From Ancylobacter defluvii (GTDB lineage Bacteria; Pseudomonadota; Alphaproteobacteria; Rhizobiales; Xanthobacteraceae), in contig NZ_JAHBGD010000019.1 of NCBI RefSeq assembly GCF_018390605.1, forward strand, positions 259,031 to 323,030: 64,000 nt of DNA, read 5' to 3'. This document shows positions 51,702 through 62,983 of the stretch, in pieces. The notes beneath the pieces are model-generated. The model saw only the letters and a list, made by a program, of their open reading frames with translations, was not told the DNA's origin and made no database searches. The first letter of the stretch is position 1. Every line of letters starts with the position of its first letter. A program made the position numbers and the translations under genes.

Positions 51702-54455
51702 CTATCTGCCCCGCGCCGCCGCCTTCAGCTGGTACAGCGCCTCCAGCGCCGCGCGCGGGGTCATCTCGTCCGGGTCGATCCCGGCGAGCGCCGTCTTCAC
51801 CGCCTCGGCCGCCGGGTCCGCCTTCGCCAGCTCCACCGGCGCGGCGGACGCCGGCGCCCGGTTGATCGCCGCGAACAGCGGCAGGTCGTCGAGGATGCGC
51901 TGCGCCGGCGCCGCGCGGTCGGCATTCTCCAGCTCGGTCAGCACCGCCTTGGCCCGCGCCACCACGCTTGCCGGCAGGCCGGCCAGCCGCGCCACCTGGA
52001 TGCCGTAGGAGCGGTCCGCCGCTCCCGGCACCACCTCGTGCAGGAAGATCACCTCGCCCTCCCACTCCTTCACCTTCACCGTCGCGTTGACGAGGCGGGC
52101 GAGGCGCTGGGAGAGCGCGGTCAGCTCATGGAAATGGGTGGCGAACAGGCCGCGGCAGCGATTCACCTCGTGCAGGTGCTCGAGGCTGGCCCAGGCGATG
52201 GATAGGCCGTCGAAGGTGGCGGTGCCGCGGCCGATCTCGTCGAGGATGACGAGCGAGCGCTCGCTGGCCTGGTTGAGGATGGCGGCGGTCTCCACCATCT
52301 CCACCATGAAGGTCGAGCGGCCGCGCGCCAGGTCATCAGCGGCGCCGACGCGCGAGAACAGCCGGTCGACCACGCCGATATGGGCGGCACGGGCGGGCAC
52401 GAAGCTGCCGGTCTGGGCGAGGATGGCGATCAGCGCGTTCTGCCGCAGGAAGGTGGATTTACCGGCCATGTTGGGGCCGGTCACCAGCCAGATGCGGCCG
52501 GAGGCGGCCCGCCCCTTGGCGTCCTCGGGCGGCGAGAGCTCGCAGTCATTGGCGACGAACGGCCCCCCATCGCGGCGCAGCGCCTGCTCCACCACCGGGT
52601 GGCGGGCGCCCTCCAGCCGGAAATCCAGCCCGCCATCGACCTCGGGCCGCACATAGCCCTCCTCCACCGCCAGGCGCGCCAGGCCGGCAGTGACGTCGAT
52701 CACCGCCAGCGCCCCGGCAGCAGCGCGGATCGCCTCGGCCTCCAGCAATATGGCGGCGGCCAGCCGGTCGAAGATCGCCTGTTCCAGCGCCAGCGCCCGC
52801 TCGCCGGCGCTGGCGATCTTCGCTTCCAGCTCCCCGAGCTCGGTGGAGGTGAAGCGCATCGCCCCAGCCATGGTCTGGCGATGCACGAAAACCGCGCCGA
52901 AGGGCGGCTCACGCAGCCGGTCGGCATTCTGCTGGCTGACCTCGACATAATAGCCGAGCACCGCATTGTGCCGGATCTTCAGCGACTTGACGCCGGTCTC
53001 CTCGGCATAGCGGCGCTCCAGCGCCGCCACCACCCGCCGGCTCTCGTCGCGCAGCGCGCGGGCGGCGTCGAGATCGGCATCGAAGCCGGCGCGGGTAAAG
53101 CCGCCATCGCGGCGATAGGGCGGCAGCTCGTCGGCCAGGGCGGTGGCAAGCAGCGCCGGCAGCGCCGGATCGACGGCGCCGAACAGCAGCGCATTGGCGT
53201 GTAGTTCCTCGCCCACCTCGCCGGCCAGCAGCAGGCGGGCAATGGCGGTGCCCTCGGCCAGCCCCCGCCCGATGGCGGCAAGGTCGCGCGGCCCGGAACG
53301 GCCGAGCGCGATGCGGGCAAGCGCGCGGGCGAGGTCCGGCGCCCCGGCGAGCCGCTGCTGCAGGCCGGCGCGCAGCTCCGCGTCCTCGACCAGCGCCTCC
53401 ACCGCGTCGAGCCGGGCGGCGATGCGGGCGGGGTCGGTCAGCGGCTCGGCCAGGCGTCGGGCCAGGAGGCGGGCACCCGCCGAGGTCACGGTACGGTCCA
53501 CCGCGGCATTGAGGCTGCCGGCGCGGTCCCCCGTCGTGGTGCGCAGGATTTCCAGGTTCACCCGCGTCGCCGGGTCGATTACCATGATGTCGGTGGCCGC
53601 CTCGCGCTGAGGTGCGGCGAGCGGCGGGCGACCACCCAGCTGGGTGCGCTCGATATAGGCGACCACCGCGCTGGCGGCGGTGAGCTCGACGCGGGAAAAC
53701 GCGCCGAAGGCATCGAGGGTGGCGACGCCGAAAAAGCCGGCGAGCCGACGCTCGGCGCCGGCGCCGTCGAAGCTCTCCTTGGGCAGCGGCGTCACCGCCG
53801 GCAGGCTGCGCCAGATCTCGCGGAAATCAGCCTCATCATACACCGGATCGGACAGCAGCAGCTCGGCCGGCTCGACCCGCGCGAGGTCGGCGGCGAGGCG
53901 GCCGGAATGGGTCTCGATCACCCGGAACGAGCCGGTGGAGATATCAGCGAAGGCGAGGGCGTAGACATAGCCGTCCTCGCCCGCCCCCTCGCCGCCGCGC
54001 TGGCGGGCAAGCGCGGCCAGCACATTCTCGCGACGGTCGTCGAGCAGGGCGTCCTCGGTGAGGGTGCCGGGGGTGACGAGACGGGTAACATCCCGCCGCA
54101 CCACGCTTTTCGGCCCGCGCTTCTTCGCCTCGGCGGGGTCCTCGATCTGCTCGCAGACGGCGACGCGGTGGCCGCAGGCGATCAGCTTGTGCAGATATTC
54201 CTCGGCGCGCTCCACCGGCACCCCGCACATCGGGATGTCCGCGCCCTGGTGCTTGCCGCGCTTGGTCAGCACGATGCCGAGCGACCGCGAAGCGATCTCT
54301 GCATCCTCGAAGAACAGCTCGTAGAAATCGCCCATCCGATAGAACAGAAGGCTGTCGGGATTGGCGGTTTTTATCTCGATATACTGCGCCATCATCGGCG
54401 TGACGCGCTCGGCATCGCCGGTCGGCTTCGGGCTGGGGGTCTGGGTCGCATCCAT
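51702..54455 (-). CDS. mutS: DNA mismatch repair protein MutS
   Basis: About 917 residues. The mismatch-recognition domain I has [15 protein letters not shown] (the F-x-E motif). Connector, lever and clamp domains follow, then the ATPase with Walker [32 protein letters not shown], Walker B-like [16 protein letters not shown] and [10 protein letters not shown]. It starts mismatch repair with MutL (not in the window). ATG 54455 is preferred to 54491. It is followed by the HEPN-like gene and preceded on the same strand by mmcB. Confidence 0.97.
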   Translation of the reverse strand: MDATQTPSPKPTGDAERVTPMMAQYIEIKTANPDSLLFYRMGDFYELFFEDAEIASRSLGIVLTKRGKHQGADIPMCGVPVERAEEYLHKLIACGHRVAVCEQIEDPAEAKKRGPKSVVRRDVTRLVTPGTLTEDALLDDRRENVLAALARQRGGEGAGEDGYVYALAFADISTGSFRVIETHSGRLAADLARVEPAELLLSDPVYDEADFREIWRSLPAVTPLPKESFDGAGAERRLAGFFGVATLDAFGAFSRVELTAASAVVAYIERTQLGGRPPLAAPQREAATDIMVIDPATRVNLEILRTTTGDRAGSLNAAVDRTVTSAGARLLARRLAEPLTDPARIAARLDAVEALVEDAELRAGLQQRLAGAPDLARALARIALGRSGPRDLAAIGRGLAEGTAIARLLLAGEVGEELHANALLFGAVDPALPALLATALADELPPYRRDGGFTRAGFDADLDAARALRDESRRVVAALERRYAEETGVKSLKIRHNAVLGYYVEVSQQNADRLREPPFGAVFVHRQTMAGAMRFTSTELGELEAKIASAGERALALEQAIFDRLAAAILLEAEAIRAAAGALAVIDVTAGLARLAVEEGYVRPEVDGGLDFRLEGARHPVVEQALRRDGGPFVANDCELSPPEDAKGRAASGRIWLVTGPNMAGKSTFLRQNALIAILAQTGSFVPARAAHIGVVDRLFSRVGAADDLARGRSTFMVEMVETAAILNQASERSLVILDEIGRGTATFDGLSIAWASLEHLHEVNRCRGLFATHFHELTALSQRLARLVNATVKVKEWEGEVIFLHEVVPGAADRSYGIQVARLAGLPASVVARAKAVLTELENADRAAPAQRILDDLPLFAAINRAPASAAPVELAKADPAAEAVKTALAGIDPDEMTPRAALEALYQLKAAARGR

Positions 54456-54515
54456 GGTCGAAGGCTTGCAGGTGGCCGGACACGACTTCAAGTATTTACC
54501 GGGGTTTTCCCCGCC

Positions 54516-55001
54516 TTACAGCTCGATGCCGCGCAGCGCCTCGGGATCCATCAGCCCCATCAACCGCCCGGCGGCGCAACGCGCCAGCCGCAAAGTGAGC
54601 GCCTTGCGCTGGTGAGCGACGAGCGGGTGGCGCGGCGCCTCGCGGACCAGCGCCGCCCCGAAACCGTCGGCCACCAGGATGCCGGTGTCCTCGGGCAGGA
54701 TGTCCAGCGGGAAATCCGGGGCGACGGCGAAGAACAGCCGGTCGCAAAAAGCGCGATATTCGAACCACTTATGATCGGCACGGAAATCGGCGATCGAGGA
54801 TTTCACCTCGATGACCCATACCTCGCCCTTGGCGCAGAGCACCGCGATGTCGGCGCGGCGGCCGGTGCCGAGCACCAGTTCCGGCACGCCGACCAGCCCG
54901 CGCGCCGCCACATAGCGCAGCGCGCCGCGACGGATGGCGAGCGCCGCCTCCGACTGGCGGCCGTCCGGCGGCAGGACGAGATCGGTAAGGGTGCCATGCA
55001 T
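54516..55001 (-). CDS. mmcB: MmcB-family DNA repair protein
   Basis: The 161-residue protein has the MmcB (PF06319) features: ELVLGTGRRADIAVL and VWVIEVKSSIADFRADHKW, with D-EVK as a PD-(D/E)XK-like nuclease core, then CDRLFFAVAPDFPLDILPED. In Caulobacter MmcB is a DNA-damage-induced repair nuclease-like protein. It lies 60 bases upstream of mutS on the same strand. Confidence 0.9.
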   Translation of the reverse strand: MHGTLTDLVLPPDGRQSEAALAIRRGALRYVAARGLVGVPELVLGTGRRADIAVLCAKGEVWVIEVKSSIADFRADHKWFEYRAFCDRLFFAVAPDFPLDILPEDTGILVADGFGAALVREAPRHPLVAHQRKALTLRLARCAAGRLMGLMDPEALRGIEL

Positions 55002-55130
55002 GCCTGTACCCTATACGTTCTCATCGGCAGATGGGAAGCCCCCCAAATGGGATGCTCTCTTGGAAAGGCCGGTTACCATCCGGATCGACTCGTCTATAAG
55101 CGGGCGTCGCTTTCTCACCGCTGCCCGGCC

Positions 55131-55709
55131 ATGCCGCCCGAAACCGCATCTGTCGCCCCCCAAGCCGAACGCCCGGCGCCGAGCCTGCGCGAGCTGTTCG
55201 TCGGCTTCCTGTCGGTGGCGGTGGTGGCGTTCGGCGGCGTGCTGCCGATCGCCCGGCGGGCGGTGGTCGAGCGCTACAAATGGGTGGATTCGGACGAGTT
55301 CACCGAGTTGGTCGGTCTTGCCCAGTTTCTGCCGGGCCCAAACATCGTCAATTTGTCCATCGTGATCGGTTCGCGCTTCCGCGGCGTGCCCGGCGCCATC
55401 GCCGCGTTCTGCGGCCTCACTTTGGCGCCGGCGGTGTTCGTCATCCTCGCCGGCACGCTGTTCGCCCGCTACAGCGACGTTCCGGCGGTCGCCGACCTCA
55501 TCGCCGGCCTCGCCGCCGGTGCGGCCGGCATGGTCATCGCCATGGCCGGTCGCATGGGCGAGATGCTGTGGCGGCGCCCGAGCGTACAAGGCCTTGGTAT
55601 CGCCGCCGCCGCCTTTGTCGGCATCGCCGTGCTCGGCCTGCCGCTGCTCTGGGTAATGCTCGGCCTCGCCCCGGTGTCGATTGCGCTCGCCTGGTGGGCG
55701 ATCCGATGA
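55131..55709 (+). CDS. Chromate transporter, first half-subunit (second locus)
   Basis: A 192-residue short-chain CHR protein with LRELFVGFLSVAVVAFGGVL and LVGLAQFLPGPNIVNLSIVI. It is similar in layout to the copy at 30579 but with a different N-terminus (PETASVAPQAERPAPS). ATG 55131 matches the family start; upstream in-frame sequence is leader. Its stop overlaps the next gene by 4 bases. Confidence 0.88.
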   Translation: MPPETASVAPQAERPAPSLRELFVGFLSVAVVAFGGVLPIARRAVVERYKWVDSDEFTELVGLAQFLPGPNIVNLSIVIGSRFRGVPGAIAAFCGLTLAPAVFVILAGTLFARYSDVPAVADLIAGLAAGAAGMVIAMAGRMGEMLWRRPSVQGLGIAAAAFVGIAVLGLPLLWVMLGLAPVSIALAWWAIR

Positions 55710-56236
55710 ACGATGACAGCGTGCTCGGCGCGCTGGCGCTGAATTTCCTCGTCCTCTCGCTGCTGGCGGTGGGCGGCGCCAACGCGGTGCTGCCGGAAAT
55801 GCACCGCCAGGTGGTCGACGTCGCCGGCTGGATGACCAATGAGCAGTTCGCCCAGACCTTCGCCATCGCCCAGGCGGTGCCGGGGCCGAACGTGTTGGTG
55901 GTGACGCTGATCGGCTGGCACGTCGCCGGCTTTGCCGGCGCGCTGGTCTCGACGCTGGCCATGTGCGTGCCGACCTGCGTGCTGGCCTATGTCGTCGGCG
56001 GCGTCTGGTACCGCTTCCGCGCCGCGAAGTGGCGCCGGGCCATTCAGGGCGGACTGGTGCCGCTGACCATCGGGCTCATCGCCGCCTCCGGCTTCCTCCT
56101 CGCCGAGGGCGCGGCGCGCTCGGTACCGACCGCGCTCTACACCGCCGTCACCGTGCTGGTGCTGCTGTTCACCCGGATCAGCCCGCTCTGGATGCTGTTC
56201 GGCGGCGGCGCGCTCGGGCTGCTGCGCCTCATCTGA
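55706..56236 (+). CDS. Chromate transporter, second half-subunit (second locus)
   Basis: A 176-residue membrane protein with LSLLAVGGANAVLPEMHRQV and IAQAVPGPNVLVVTLIGWHV. It is coupled to the preceding half by ATGA. The pair duplicates the function of the 30.6-31.7 kb pair, without the CYTH-like partner. It is convergent with the MATE gene; the 31-base gap has no terminator that I recognise. Confidence 0.88.
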   Translation: MNDDSVLGALALNFLVLSLLAVGGANAVLPEMHRQVVDVAGWMTNEQFAQTFAIAQAVPGPNVLVVTLIGWHVAGFAGALVSTLAMCVPTCVLAYVVGGVWYRFRAAKWRRAIQGGLVPLTIGLIAASGFLLAEGAARSVPTALYTAVTVLVLLFTRISPLWMLFGGGALGLLRLI

Positions 56237-56267
56237 GGACATCCGCCGCAAGCGGGTCGCTGTTACC

Positions 56268-57698
56268 TCAAGGCTCCAGGGCGGCTGCCCCTTCGCCGCG
56301 CGAGAAAGGCGGCAGCTCGGGGCCCGCCAGCGGCGCCTCGGCCGGCTCCGGCCGGCTTGCCCCGGCGGCGAGGCGACGCACCAGCGCTAGGGCGCTGACG
56401 AGCGCCAGCACGCCGAAGGCGACCGATCCAAGCGCCTGGCCGGCGAGCACGCCCTGTGCGCCCCAATAGTGCCCGCCCACCATCACGAAGGGGATGACGC
56501 CGAGCGTCGCCCGGCTCCAGTTGAACAGGGTGGAGCGCAGCGGCGCGCCAAGATTGTTGAAGGCGGCATTGGCGACGAACAGCATGCCGAGGAAGATGAA
56601 GCTGCCGGCGACCCACAGGCAGTAGAAGACGACCAGATCCTCGCCCTCTGCCGACAGCCCGAACGCGCCGGCCACGGCATGACGCCCCAGCGCCATCAAC
56701 GCCCATATCCCGATCACATAGGCGAGGATGAGCACGAGGCTGTCGAGGATGGCCCGCCGCACCCGGTCGTAGCGCCCGGCGCCGACATTCTGGCCGATCA
56801 CCGGTCCGATGGCGCCGGTGAGCGCGAAGAGCGGCCCGAAGGCGACCGGGATCAGCCGCCCCACCACCGCGAAGGCCGCCACCGCCGCATCGCCATGGGT
56901 GGCGAGCGCATAGGTGACATAGGCATTGCCGACCGGGGTGGCGAGGTTGGTGAGGATGGCCGGCACCGCAATGCCGGAGAGCGGCCCGACATCGTGCCGG
57001 AAGTCGCGCCAGCGCAGCGGGCTGGCATAACCGTGGATGCGCAGCACCGCATACAAGCCATAGGCCGCCATCGCCACGCGGGAGATCACCGACACCACGG
57101 CCGCGCCCTCGACCCTCCAGTCGAGCACCAGGATCAGCACCGGGTCGAGCGCCGCCGTCACCAGGCCGCCGATCAGCGTCACCAGCATGGAGCGCCGCGC
57201 ATCGCCGAGGCCGCGCAGCGTGCCGGAGGCCGCCATGCCGATGCCGAGCAGCGGCGTCGACGGCAGCACGACCATCAGGAAATCGCGGGCGATCTCCAGC
57301 GTGCGCCCGGTGGCGCCCAGCAGGGAGAGCAGCGGCGTCAGCACCGGCATCATCGCGCCGGCGGTAATCACGCAGGCAAGCGTCATATAGACGAAGCCGG
57401 AGGTCGAGATGCGCCCCACCTCCTCGCGCCGGCCGGCGCCGATAGCCCGCGAGATCAACGCCGAGACGGCGATCATCACCCCGATCGACACCGAAGTGAC
57501 GAAGAACATCACCGTGCCGGCATAGCCGATGGCGGCGGCGAGTTCCTCTTCACCGAGCAGCGAGATGTAGAACAGGTTGAGCAGGTCGACGACGAACACC
57601 GCCACCAGCCCGACCGAGCCGGCCGCCGTCATTACCGCGACGTGGGCCATGGTCGAGCCGGTGACGAAGCGGGCCGGGGATGCGGATGTCGTCTTCAT
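56268..57698 (-). CDS. MATE-family multidrug/metabolite exporter
   Basis: The 476-residue protein has 12 membrane helices in two repeats: VVDLLNLFYISLLGEEELAA, ASGTLRGLGDARRSM, TGAIGPVIGQNVGAGRYDRV and VANAAFNNLGAPLRSTLFNW. MATE proteins couple Na+ or H+ to the efflux of cationic drugs or metabolites. ATG 57698 is preferred. It is divergent from the DUF937 gene. The substrate is unknown. Confidence 0.92.
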   Translation of the reverse strand: MKTTSASPARFVTGSTMAHVAVMTAAGSVGLVAVFVVDLLNLFYISLLGEEELAAAIGYAGTVMFFVTSVSIGVMIAVSALISRAIGAGRREEVGRISTSGFVYMTLACVITAGAMMPVLTPLLSLLGATGRTLEIARDFLMVVLPSTPLLGIGMAASGTLRGLGDARRSMLVTLIGGLVTAALDPVLILVLDWRVEGAAVVSVISRVAMAAYGLYAVLRIHGYASPLRWRDFRHDVGPLSGIAVPAILTNLATPVGNAYVTYALATHGDAAVAAFAVVGRLIPVAFGPLFALTGAIGPVIGQNVGAGRYDRVRRAILDSLVLILAYVIGIWALMALGRHAVAGAFGLSAEGEDLVVFYCLWVAGSFIFLGMLFVANAAFNNLGAPLRSTLFNWSRATLGVIPFVMVGGHYWGAQGVLAGQALGSVAFGVLALVSALALVRRLAAGASRPEPAEAPLAGPELPPFSRGEGAAALEP

Positions 57699-57882
57699 GG
57701 CCCGGCTTATCGCATGGAGGCGGCGGCGGACGATAGCGCCCCGGCAGGGTGAAAGCGCGAACGACGACACGGCCGGCATGCTCCGCTGCACCGCGCATAG
57801 GCCCACCCGGCCGATTGGCGTATGGTCGCCGCGACCGGCCGGATGCAACAGCCGTATCGGGACGGTGTGACAGGAGCATGCG

Positions 57883-58866
57883 ATGAATCAGTTGCAGGAA
57901 TTGCTCTCCCAGGCGCAGCACGGCCAGGTGTTCGACAACCTTGCGCGCAGCTACGGCATCTCGCCGGAGCAGGCGCAGCAGGCGGTGGAGGCCCTGCTGC
58001 CGGCCTTCTCGGTCGGCCTCGACCGCAGCACGCGTACACCGGAAGGCCTGGCCGGGCTTCTTGGCACCATGGCCCGCAATCCCTATTCGCAGGCTTTCGA
58101 CGACCCGGAGGCGACGCCCGCCCCAGCGCTGAAAGCGCAGGGCACGGACGCGCTCGCCGCCATGTTCGGCTCGCCGGAGGTAAGCCGCGCGGTCGCGGCG
58201 CGCGCATCCTCCGAGACCGGGCTCAGTTCCTCCCTGCTGAAGCAGATGCTGCCGGCCATCGCCGCGCTGGTGCTTGGCGGCCTGATGAAGGGTGGCGGCG
58301 CCGCGGGTAGCGGAAGTAGTGGTGGCGGAAGTGGTGGTGGCCTTGGCGATCTTCTCGGCGGCCTGCTCGGCAACCGAGCCCCGGAAGGCTCCTCCACCGG
58401 CGCCTCGACGGGGGGCGGCCTCGACGATCTCTTGGGCGGCATATTGGGGGGCGGTGCCCCGGCCGAGCGCGCGGGGTCTGCATCCCCCTCCGGCAACCCG
58501 CTGCAGGACCTGCTGGAAGGCCTGGCGAGGGGCGGCCTCGGCGGCGCCTCGCGCGACGGTACGACCCCGGACGATCCGCGCAGCCCGGCCTCGACGGGCA
58601 ACCCGCTCGACGATCTGCTGGGCGGCCTGTTGGGCGGCGGCCGACGGGGGACGGGCGAGCAGCCGGAAGCCGGCGCCGCCCCGCAGCCGCGACAGGGCGG
58701 CGACCCGACGGGAGACCTTCTCGGCAGCATATTGGGCGGACTGCTCGGCGGCGGCGCCGGCGCTCGCCCGGCCCCCGGTATCGATCCGGCGAATCAGCCG
58801 CAGGATCCCACGCTGCAGCCCTTGAACGACATATTCGACCAGTTCACCCGCAAGGACGGGCGCTGA
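57883..58866 (+). CDS. DUF937 family protein with Gly/Leu-rich repeats
   Basis: The 327-residue protein opens MNQLQELLSQAQHGQVFDNL and has AQQAVEALLPAFSVGLDR, the DUF937 (YidB-like) core, up to about residue 140. The rest is low-complexity Gly/Ser/Ala with repeated DLLGGLLGGG-type units (five copies at about 150-310). AGGAG lies 6 bases before the ATG. Such proteins are cytoplasmic and of unknown function. Confidence 0.82.
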   Translation: MNQLQELLSQAQHGQVFDNLARSYGISPEQAQQAVEALLPAFSVGLDRSTRTPEGLAGLLGTMARNPYSQAFDDPEATPAPALKAQGTDALAAMFGSPEVSRAVAARASSETGLSSSLLKQMLPAIAALVLGGLMKGGGAAGSGSSGGGSGGGLGDLLGGLLGNRAPEGSSTGASTGGGLDDLLGGILGGGAPAERAGSASPSGNPLQDLLEGLARGGLGGASRDGTTPDDPRSPASTGNPLDDLLGGLLGGGRRGTGEQPEAGAAPQPRQGGDPTGDLLGSILGGLLGGGAGARPAPGIDPANQPQDPTLQPLNDIFDQFTRKDGR

Positions 58867-59012
58867 ACGTCCCGGTCGCCCGCCCGGATCAGTCTCCACA
58901 TCTCGATCCCGAACGATCGGGACGACGGAGCTGAGACAGCCCGATTGAGAAGCGTCATGAAAATCGGCTAGAAGAGCCGGCTGCCGATCACTCGCCGAGA
59001 GATGCCGCTCTG

Positions 59013-59927
59013 ATGTCCGACACGACCCTCGAGACCACCGCCGATCCGCTGGACGACCACGCCAAGGCCCGGGTGCTGGTGCAGGCGCTGCCGCACATGC
59101 AGCGCTATGACGACGCCATCATCGTGGTGAAATATGGCGGCCACGCCATGGGCGACGAGCAGGTGGCGCGGGATTTCGCGCAGGATATCGTGCTGCTCGA
59201 ACAGTCCGGCGTGAACCCGGTGGTGGTGCATGGCGGCGGGCCGCAGATCGGCGCCATGCTGGCCAAGCTCGGCATCAAGTCGGAATTCGCTGCCGGGCTG
59301 CGCATCACCGACAAGGCCACCGTCGAGATCGTCGAGATGGTGCTGGCCGGCTCGATCAACAAATCGCTGGTCGGCTTCATCAACGAAGCCGGCGGCAAGG
59401 CTTTGGGCTTGTCCGGCAAGGACGGCAACATGGTGATCGCCTCCAAGGTCACCCGCAGCGTCCTCGACCCGGATTCGAATATCGAGCAGGTGATCGATCT
59501 CGGCTTCGTCGGCGAGCCGTCGAGCGTCGATACCACCGTGCTCGACCAGATTCTCGGCCGCGAGCTGATCCCGGTGCTGGCCCCGGTCGCCACCGGCGAG
59601 GAGGGCGGCACCTTCAACGTCAACGCCGACACCTTCGCCGGCGCCATCGCCGGGGCGCTCGGCGCCAAGCGCCTGCTGCTGCTCACCGACGTCCCCGGCG
59701 TGCTCGACCGCGACAAGAACCTCATCAAGGAACTGTCGATCAGCCAGGCTCGCGCGCTGATCGCCGACGGCACCATCTCCGGCGGCATGATCCCCAAGGT
59801 CGAGACCTGCATCTACGCGCTGGAACAGGGCGTCGAAGGCGTGGTGATCCTCGACGGCAAGGTATCGCACGCCGTGCTGCTCGAACTGCTCACCGACCAC
59901 GGCGCCGGCACGCTGATCCGCCGCTGA
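59013..59927 (+). CDS. argB: Acetylglutamate kinase
   Basis: The 304-residue enzyme has the amino acid kinase motifs [12 protein letters not shown] near residue 36, [14 protein letters not shown] near residue 70 and [20 protein letters not shown], then [11 protein letters not shown]. It phosphorylates N-acetylglutamate in arginine synthesis; the N-terminal extension is typical of the arginine-inhibited type. It is followed by a HAD nucleotidase, as in related genomes. The start at 59013 is consistent with family length. Confidence 0.96.
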   Translation: MSDTTLETTADPLDDHAKARVLVQALPHMQRYDDAIIVVKYGGHAMGDEQVARDFAQDIVLLEQSGVNPVVVHGGGPQIGAMLAKLGIKSEFAAGLRITDKATVEIVEMVLAGSINKSLVGFINEAGGKALGLSGKDGNMVIASKVTRSVLDPDSNIEQVIDLGFVGEPSSVDTTVLDQILGRELIPVLAPVATGEEGGTFNVNADTFAGAIAGALGAKRLLLLTDVPGVLDRDKNLIKELSISQARALIADGTISGGMIPKVETCIYALEQGVEGVVILDGKVSHAVLLELLTDHGAGTLIRR

Positions 59928-59940
59928 GGCGCGATCCCGG

Positions 59941-59966
59941 GGCGAGGCGTGAAATCGCGCCTCGCC
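59941..59966 (+). terminator. Hairpin between argB and the HAD gene
   Basis: GGCGAGGCG and CGCCTCGCC form a perfect 9-bp stem with an 8-base loop, 14 bases after argB. There is no U tract. It may be a weak terminator or a processing site between the two genes. Confidence 0.4.
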
Positions 59967-59997
59967 TGCGACCCGGCTCTTCGCTATGGATGGCGTC

Positions 59998-60735
59998 ATG
60001 CCGCACGCCACCGATACCGCCCCCGCATCCGCCAGCTTCTCCGGCGTCGACACCTGGGTGTTCGACCTCGACAACACGCTCTATCCGCCCGGTCTCGACC
60101 TGTGGCGGCAGATCGACCTCAACATGCGCAGCTACATCGCCGATTATCTCGGCCTGTCGCTCGACGACGCCTTCGCGCTGCAGAAGGGCTACTACCGCAA
60201 ATACGGCACCTCGCTGCGCGGGCTGATGATCGAGCACGGCATGGACCCGGACCCGTTCCTGGCCAATGCGCATAATATCGACCTGTCCGAGCTCGATCCG
60301 GCGCCGGAACTCGGCGAGGCGCTCGGCGCGCTGCCCGGCCGCAAGCTGGTCTACACCAACGGTTCGCGCGCCCATGCCGAGGCGATCCTGGGCAAGCTCG
60401 GCATCTCCGACCATTTCGCCGACGTGCACGACATCGTCGCTTCCGAGTTCCACCCCAAGCCGCAGGAACCGGCCTATCGCCACTTCCTCGGCCTGTATGG
60501 CGTCGAGCCGACCCGCGCGGCGATGTTCGAGGACCTGGCCCGCAATCTCGAGGTGCCGCACGCGCTCGGCATGCGCACCGTGCTGGTGGTCCCGCGCGGC
60601 CTCGCCGTCAGCCCCGCCGACCGCGAGGCCTGGGAACATGACGGACGCGACGCCCAGCATATCCAGCACGTTACCGACGACCTGCCCGCCTTCCTGCGCG
60701 CCGTGCGCGGGGTGATCGCCCGCGACGCGGGTTGA
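59998..60735 (+). CDS. Pyrimidine 5'-nucleotidase-like HAD hydrolase
   Basis: About 245 residues with HAD motif I VFDLDNTLYP (nucleophile Asp), motif II VYTNGSRAHA, motif III region (HPKPQEPAYRH) and motif IV AMFEDLARNLEV. The layout matches the pyrimidine 5'-nucleotidase (SDT1/YjjG-like) family, releasing phosphate from UMP/CMP. An in-frame ATG at 59986 is the alternative start. It is likely co-transcribed with argB and dapD. Confidence 0.87.
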   Translation: MPHATDTAPASASFSGVDTWVFDLDNTLYPPGLDLWRQIDLNMRSYIADYLGLSLDDAFALQKGYYRKYGTSLRGLMIEHGMDPDPFLANAHNIDLSELDPAPELGEALGALPGRKLVYTNGSRAHAEAILGKLGISDHFADVHDIVASEFHPKPQEPAYRHFLGLYGVEPTRAAMFEDLARNLEVPHALGMRTVLVVPRGLAVSPADREAWEHDGRDAQHIQHVTDDLPAFLRAVRGVIARDAG

Positions 60736-60803
60736 ACCGACCCGTTGACACCCGGCCATCCACGCCGCAACAAGTCCCCCGCCATTTAGCGGAGTAACAG
60801 AGC

Positions 60804-61646
<843 letters not shown>

Positions 61647-61660
61647 GCGACGGCGGCTTG

Positions 61661-61766
61661 TCCCCCTTCTCCGCCTTGCGGAGAAGATTACGGCGAGGGT
61701 CGGTCCGGTTTCGCCAGAAGCCCTCGCCGGGCTGCTGCACGGGCCACCTCTCCCCGCCGGGGAGAG
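61661..61766. repeat. RIME-like intergenic palindromic element
   Basis: Two palindromes flank this region. CTTCTCCGC/GCGGAGAAG is at 61666-61686 and CTCTCCCC/GGGGAGAG is at 61748-61766, each with a 3-base loop. The separated CTTCTCC...GAGAAG and CTCTCCCC...GGGGAGAG pieces are the form of intergenic mosaic elements (RIME-type) seen in rhizobia. The dapE promoter and ribosome site follow. The name is by likeness only. Confidence 0.6.
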
Positions 61767-61801
61767 CAAGGTATAAGGCTAGGCTTCGAGGAGACCGTCG
61801 C

Positions 61802-62977
61802 ATGTCCGGCTCTGCCGATCCCGTCGAGATTACCCGCACGCTCATCCGCTGTCCTTCGGTGACACCCGAGGAGGGCGGGGCCCTCTCCTATCTCGAAGGC
61901 CTGCTCGGCGCCGCCGGCTTCCGCGTGCACCGCGTGACGCTTACCGGTCGCGACACGCCGGACGTCGAGAATCTCTATGCCCGCTTCGGCACCAGGGGTC
62001 CCAATCTCTGCTTCGCCGGGCACACCGACGTGGTGCCGCCCGGCGATCCGGCACATTGGCGCTTCCCGCCTTTCGAGGCGGCCATTCATGGCGGCCTGCT
62101 CTATGGCCGTGGTGCGGTGGACATGAAGAGCGGCGTCGCCGCCTTCACCGCCGCGGCGCTCGACCTGGCGGCCGAGCACGGCGACAAGCTGCCCGGCTCG
62201 ATCTCGCTGCTGATCACCGGCGACGAGGAAGGCCCGGCGATCAACGGCACCGAGAAGCTGCTGCGCTGGCTGGCCGACCGCGACGAGCGGCTCGACCATT
62301 GCGTGCTCGGCGAGCCCTCCAGCCGCGCCGCACTTGGCGACATGGTGAAGATCGGCCGTCGCGGCTCGCTCTCCGGCACGCTCACCGTGCACGGCAAGCA
62401 GGGCCATGTCGGCTATCCGCATCTCGCCGAAAACCCGATCCCCGGCATGGCGCGGCTGATCACCGCGCTCACCGCCGAGCCGCTCGACCGTGGCTCGGCG
62501 CATTTCCAGGCTTCGAATCTCGAGGTCGTGTCGGTGGATGTCGGCAACCCCGCCTTCAACGTCATCCCGGCCGAGGCGAAGGCGCGCTTCAACATCCGCT
62601 TCAACGATCTGTGGATGCCCGACACGCTGAAGGCAGAGGTGGAGCGCCGGCTCAAGGCCGCCGCCGGCAACGAGGTGCGGTTTTCCCTGGCTTTCGAGGA
62701 GCGCTCCTCCGACAGCTTCCTCACCGCGCCCGGCGATTTCGTCGACCTGGTGGTCGCCGCCATCAGCGACGCCACCGGCCGCACGCCGGAGCTCTCCACC
62801 ACCGGCGGCACCTCGGATGCGCGCTTCATCAAGGATTACTGTCCGGTGGTCGAATTCGGCCTCGTCGGCACCTCGATGCATGCGGTGGACGAGGCGACAC
62901 CGGTCGAGGAGATCCACGCGCTCACCCGCGTCTACAAGGACATCGCGACGCGCTATTTCGACGCCTTCGGGCGCTGA
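61802..62977 (+). CDS. dapE: Succinyl-diaminopimelate desuccinylase
   Basis: The 391-residue M20 metallopeptidase has [11 protein letters not shown] (zinc ligand His and Asp), [11 protein letters not shown] (bridging Asp) and [12 protein letters not shown] (catalytic Glu), then [18 protein letters not shown], all DapE signatures. It releases succinate from N-succinyl-L,L-diaminopimelate for lysine and peptidoglycan. TTCGAGGAGACC precedes the ATG. It follows dapD in the same orientation. Confidence 0.96.
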   Translation: MSGSADPVEITRTLIRCPSVTPEEGGALSYLEGLLGAAGFRVHRVTLTGRDTPDVENLYARFGTRGPNLCFAGHTDVVPPGDPAHWRFPPFEAAIHGGLLYGRGAVDMKSGVAAFTAAALDLAAEHGDKLPGSISLLITGDEEGPAINGTEKLLRWLADRDERLDHCVLGEPSSRAALGDMVKIGRRGSLSGTLTVHGKQGHVGYPHLAENPIPGMARLITALTAEPLDRGSAHFQASNLEVVSVDVGNPAFNVIPAEAKARFNIRFNDLWMPDTLKAEVERRLKAAAGNEVRFSLAFEERSSDSFLTAPGDFVDLVVAAISDATGRTPELSTTGGTSDARFIKDYCPVVEFGLVGTSMHAVDEATPVEEIHALTRVYKDIATRYFDAFGR

Positions 62978-62983
62978 GGCGAC

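Noticed and set aside
51136-54455. Toxin-antitoxin pair around the HEPN-like gene
   Set aside because: No nucleotidyltransferase or other antitoxin-like gene is adjacent; the neighbour is mutS.
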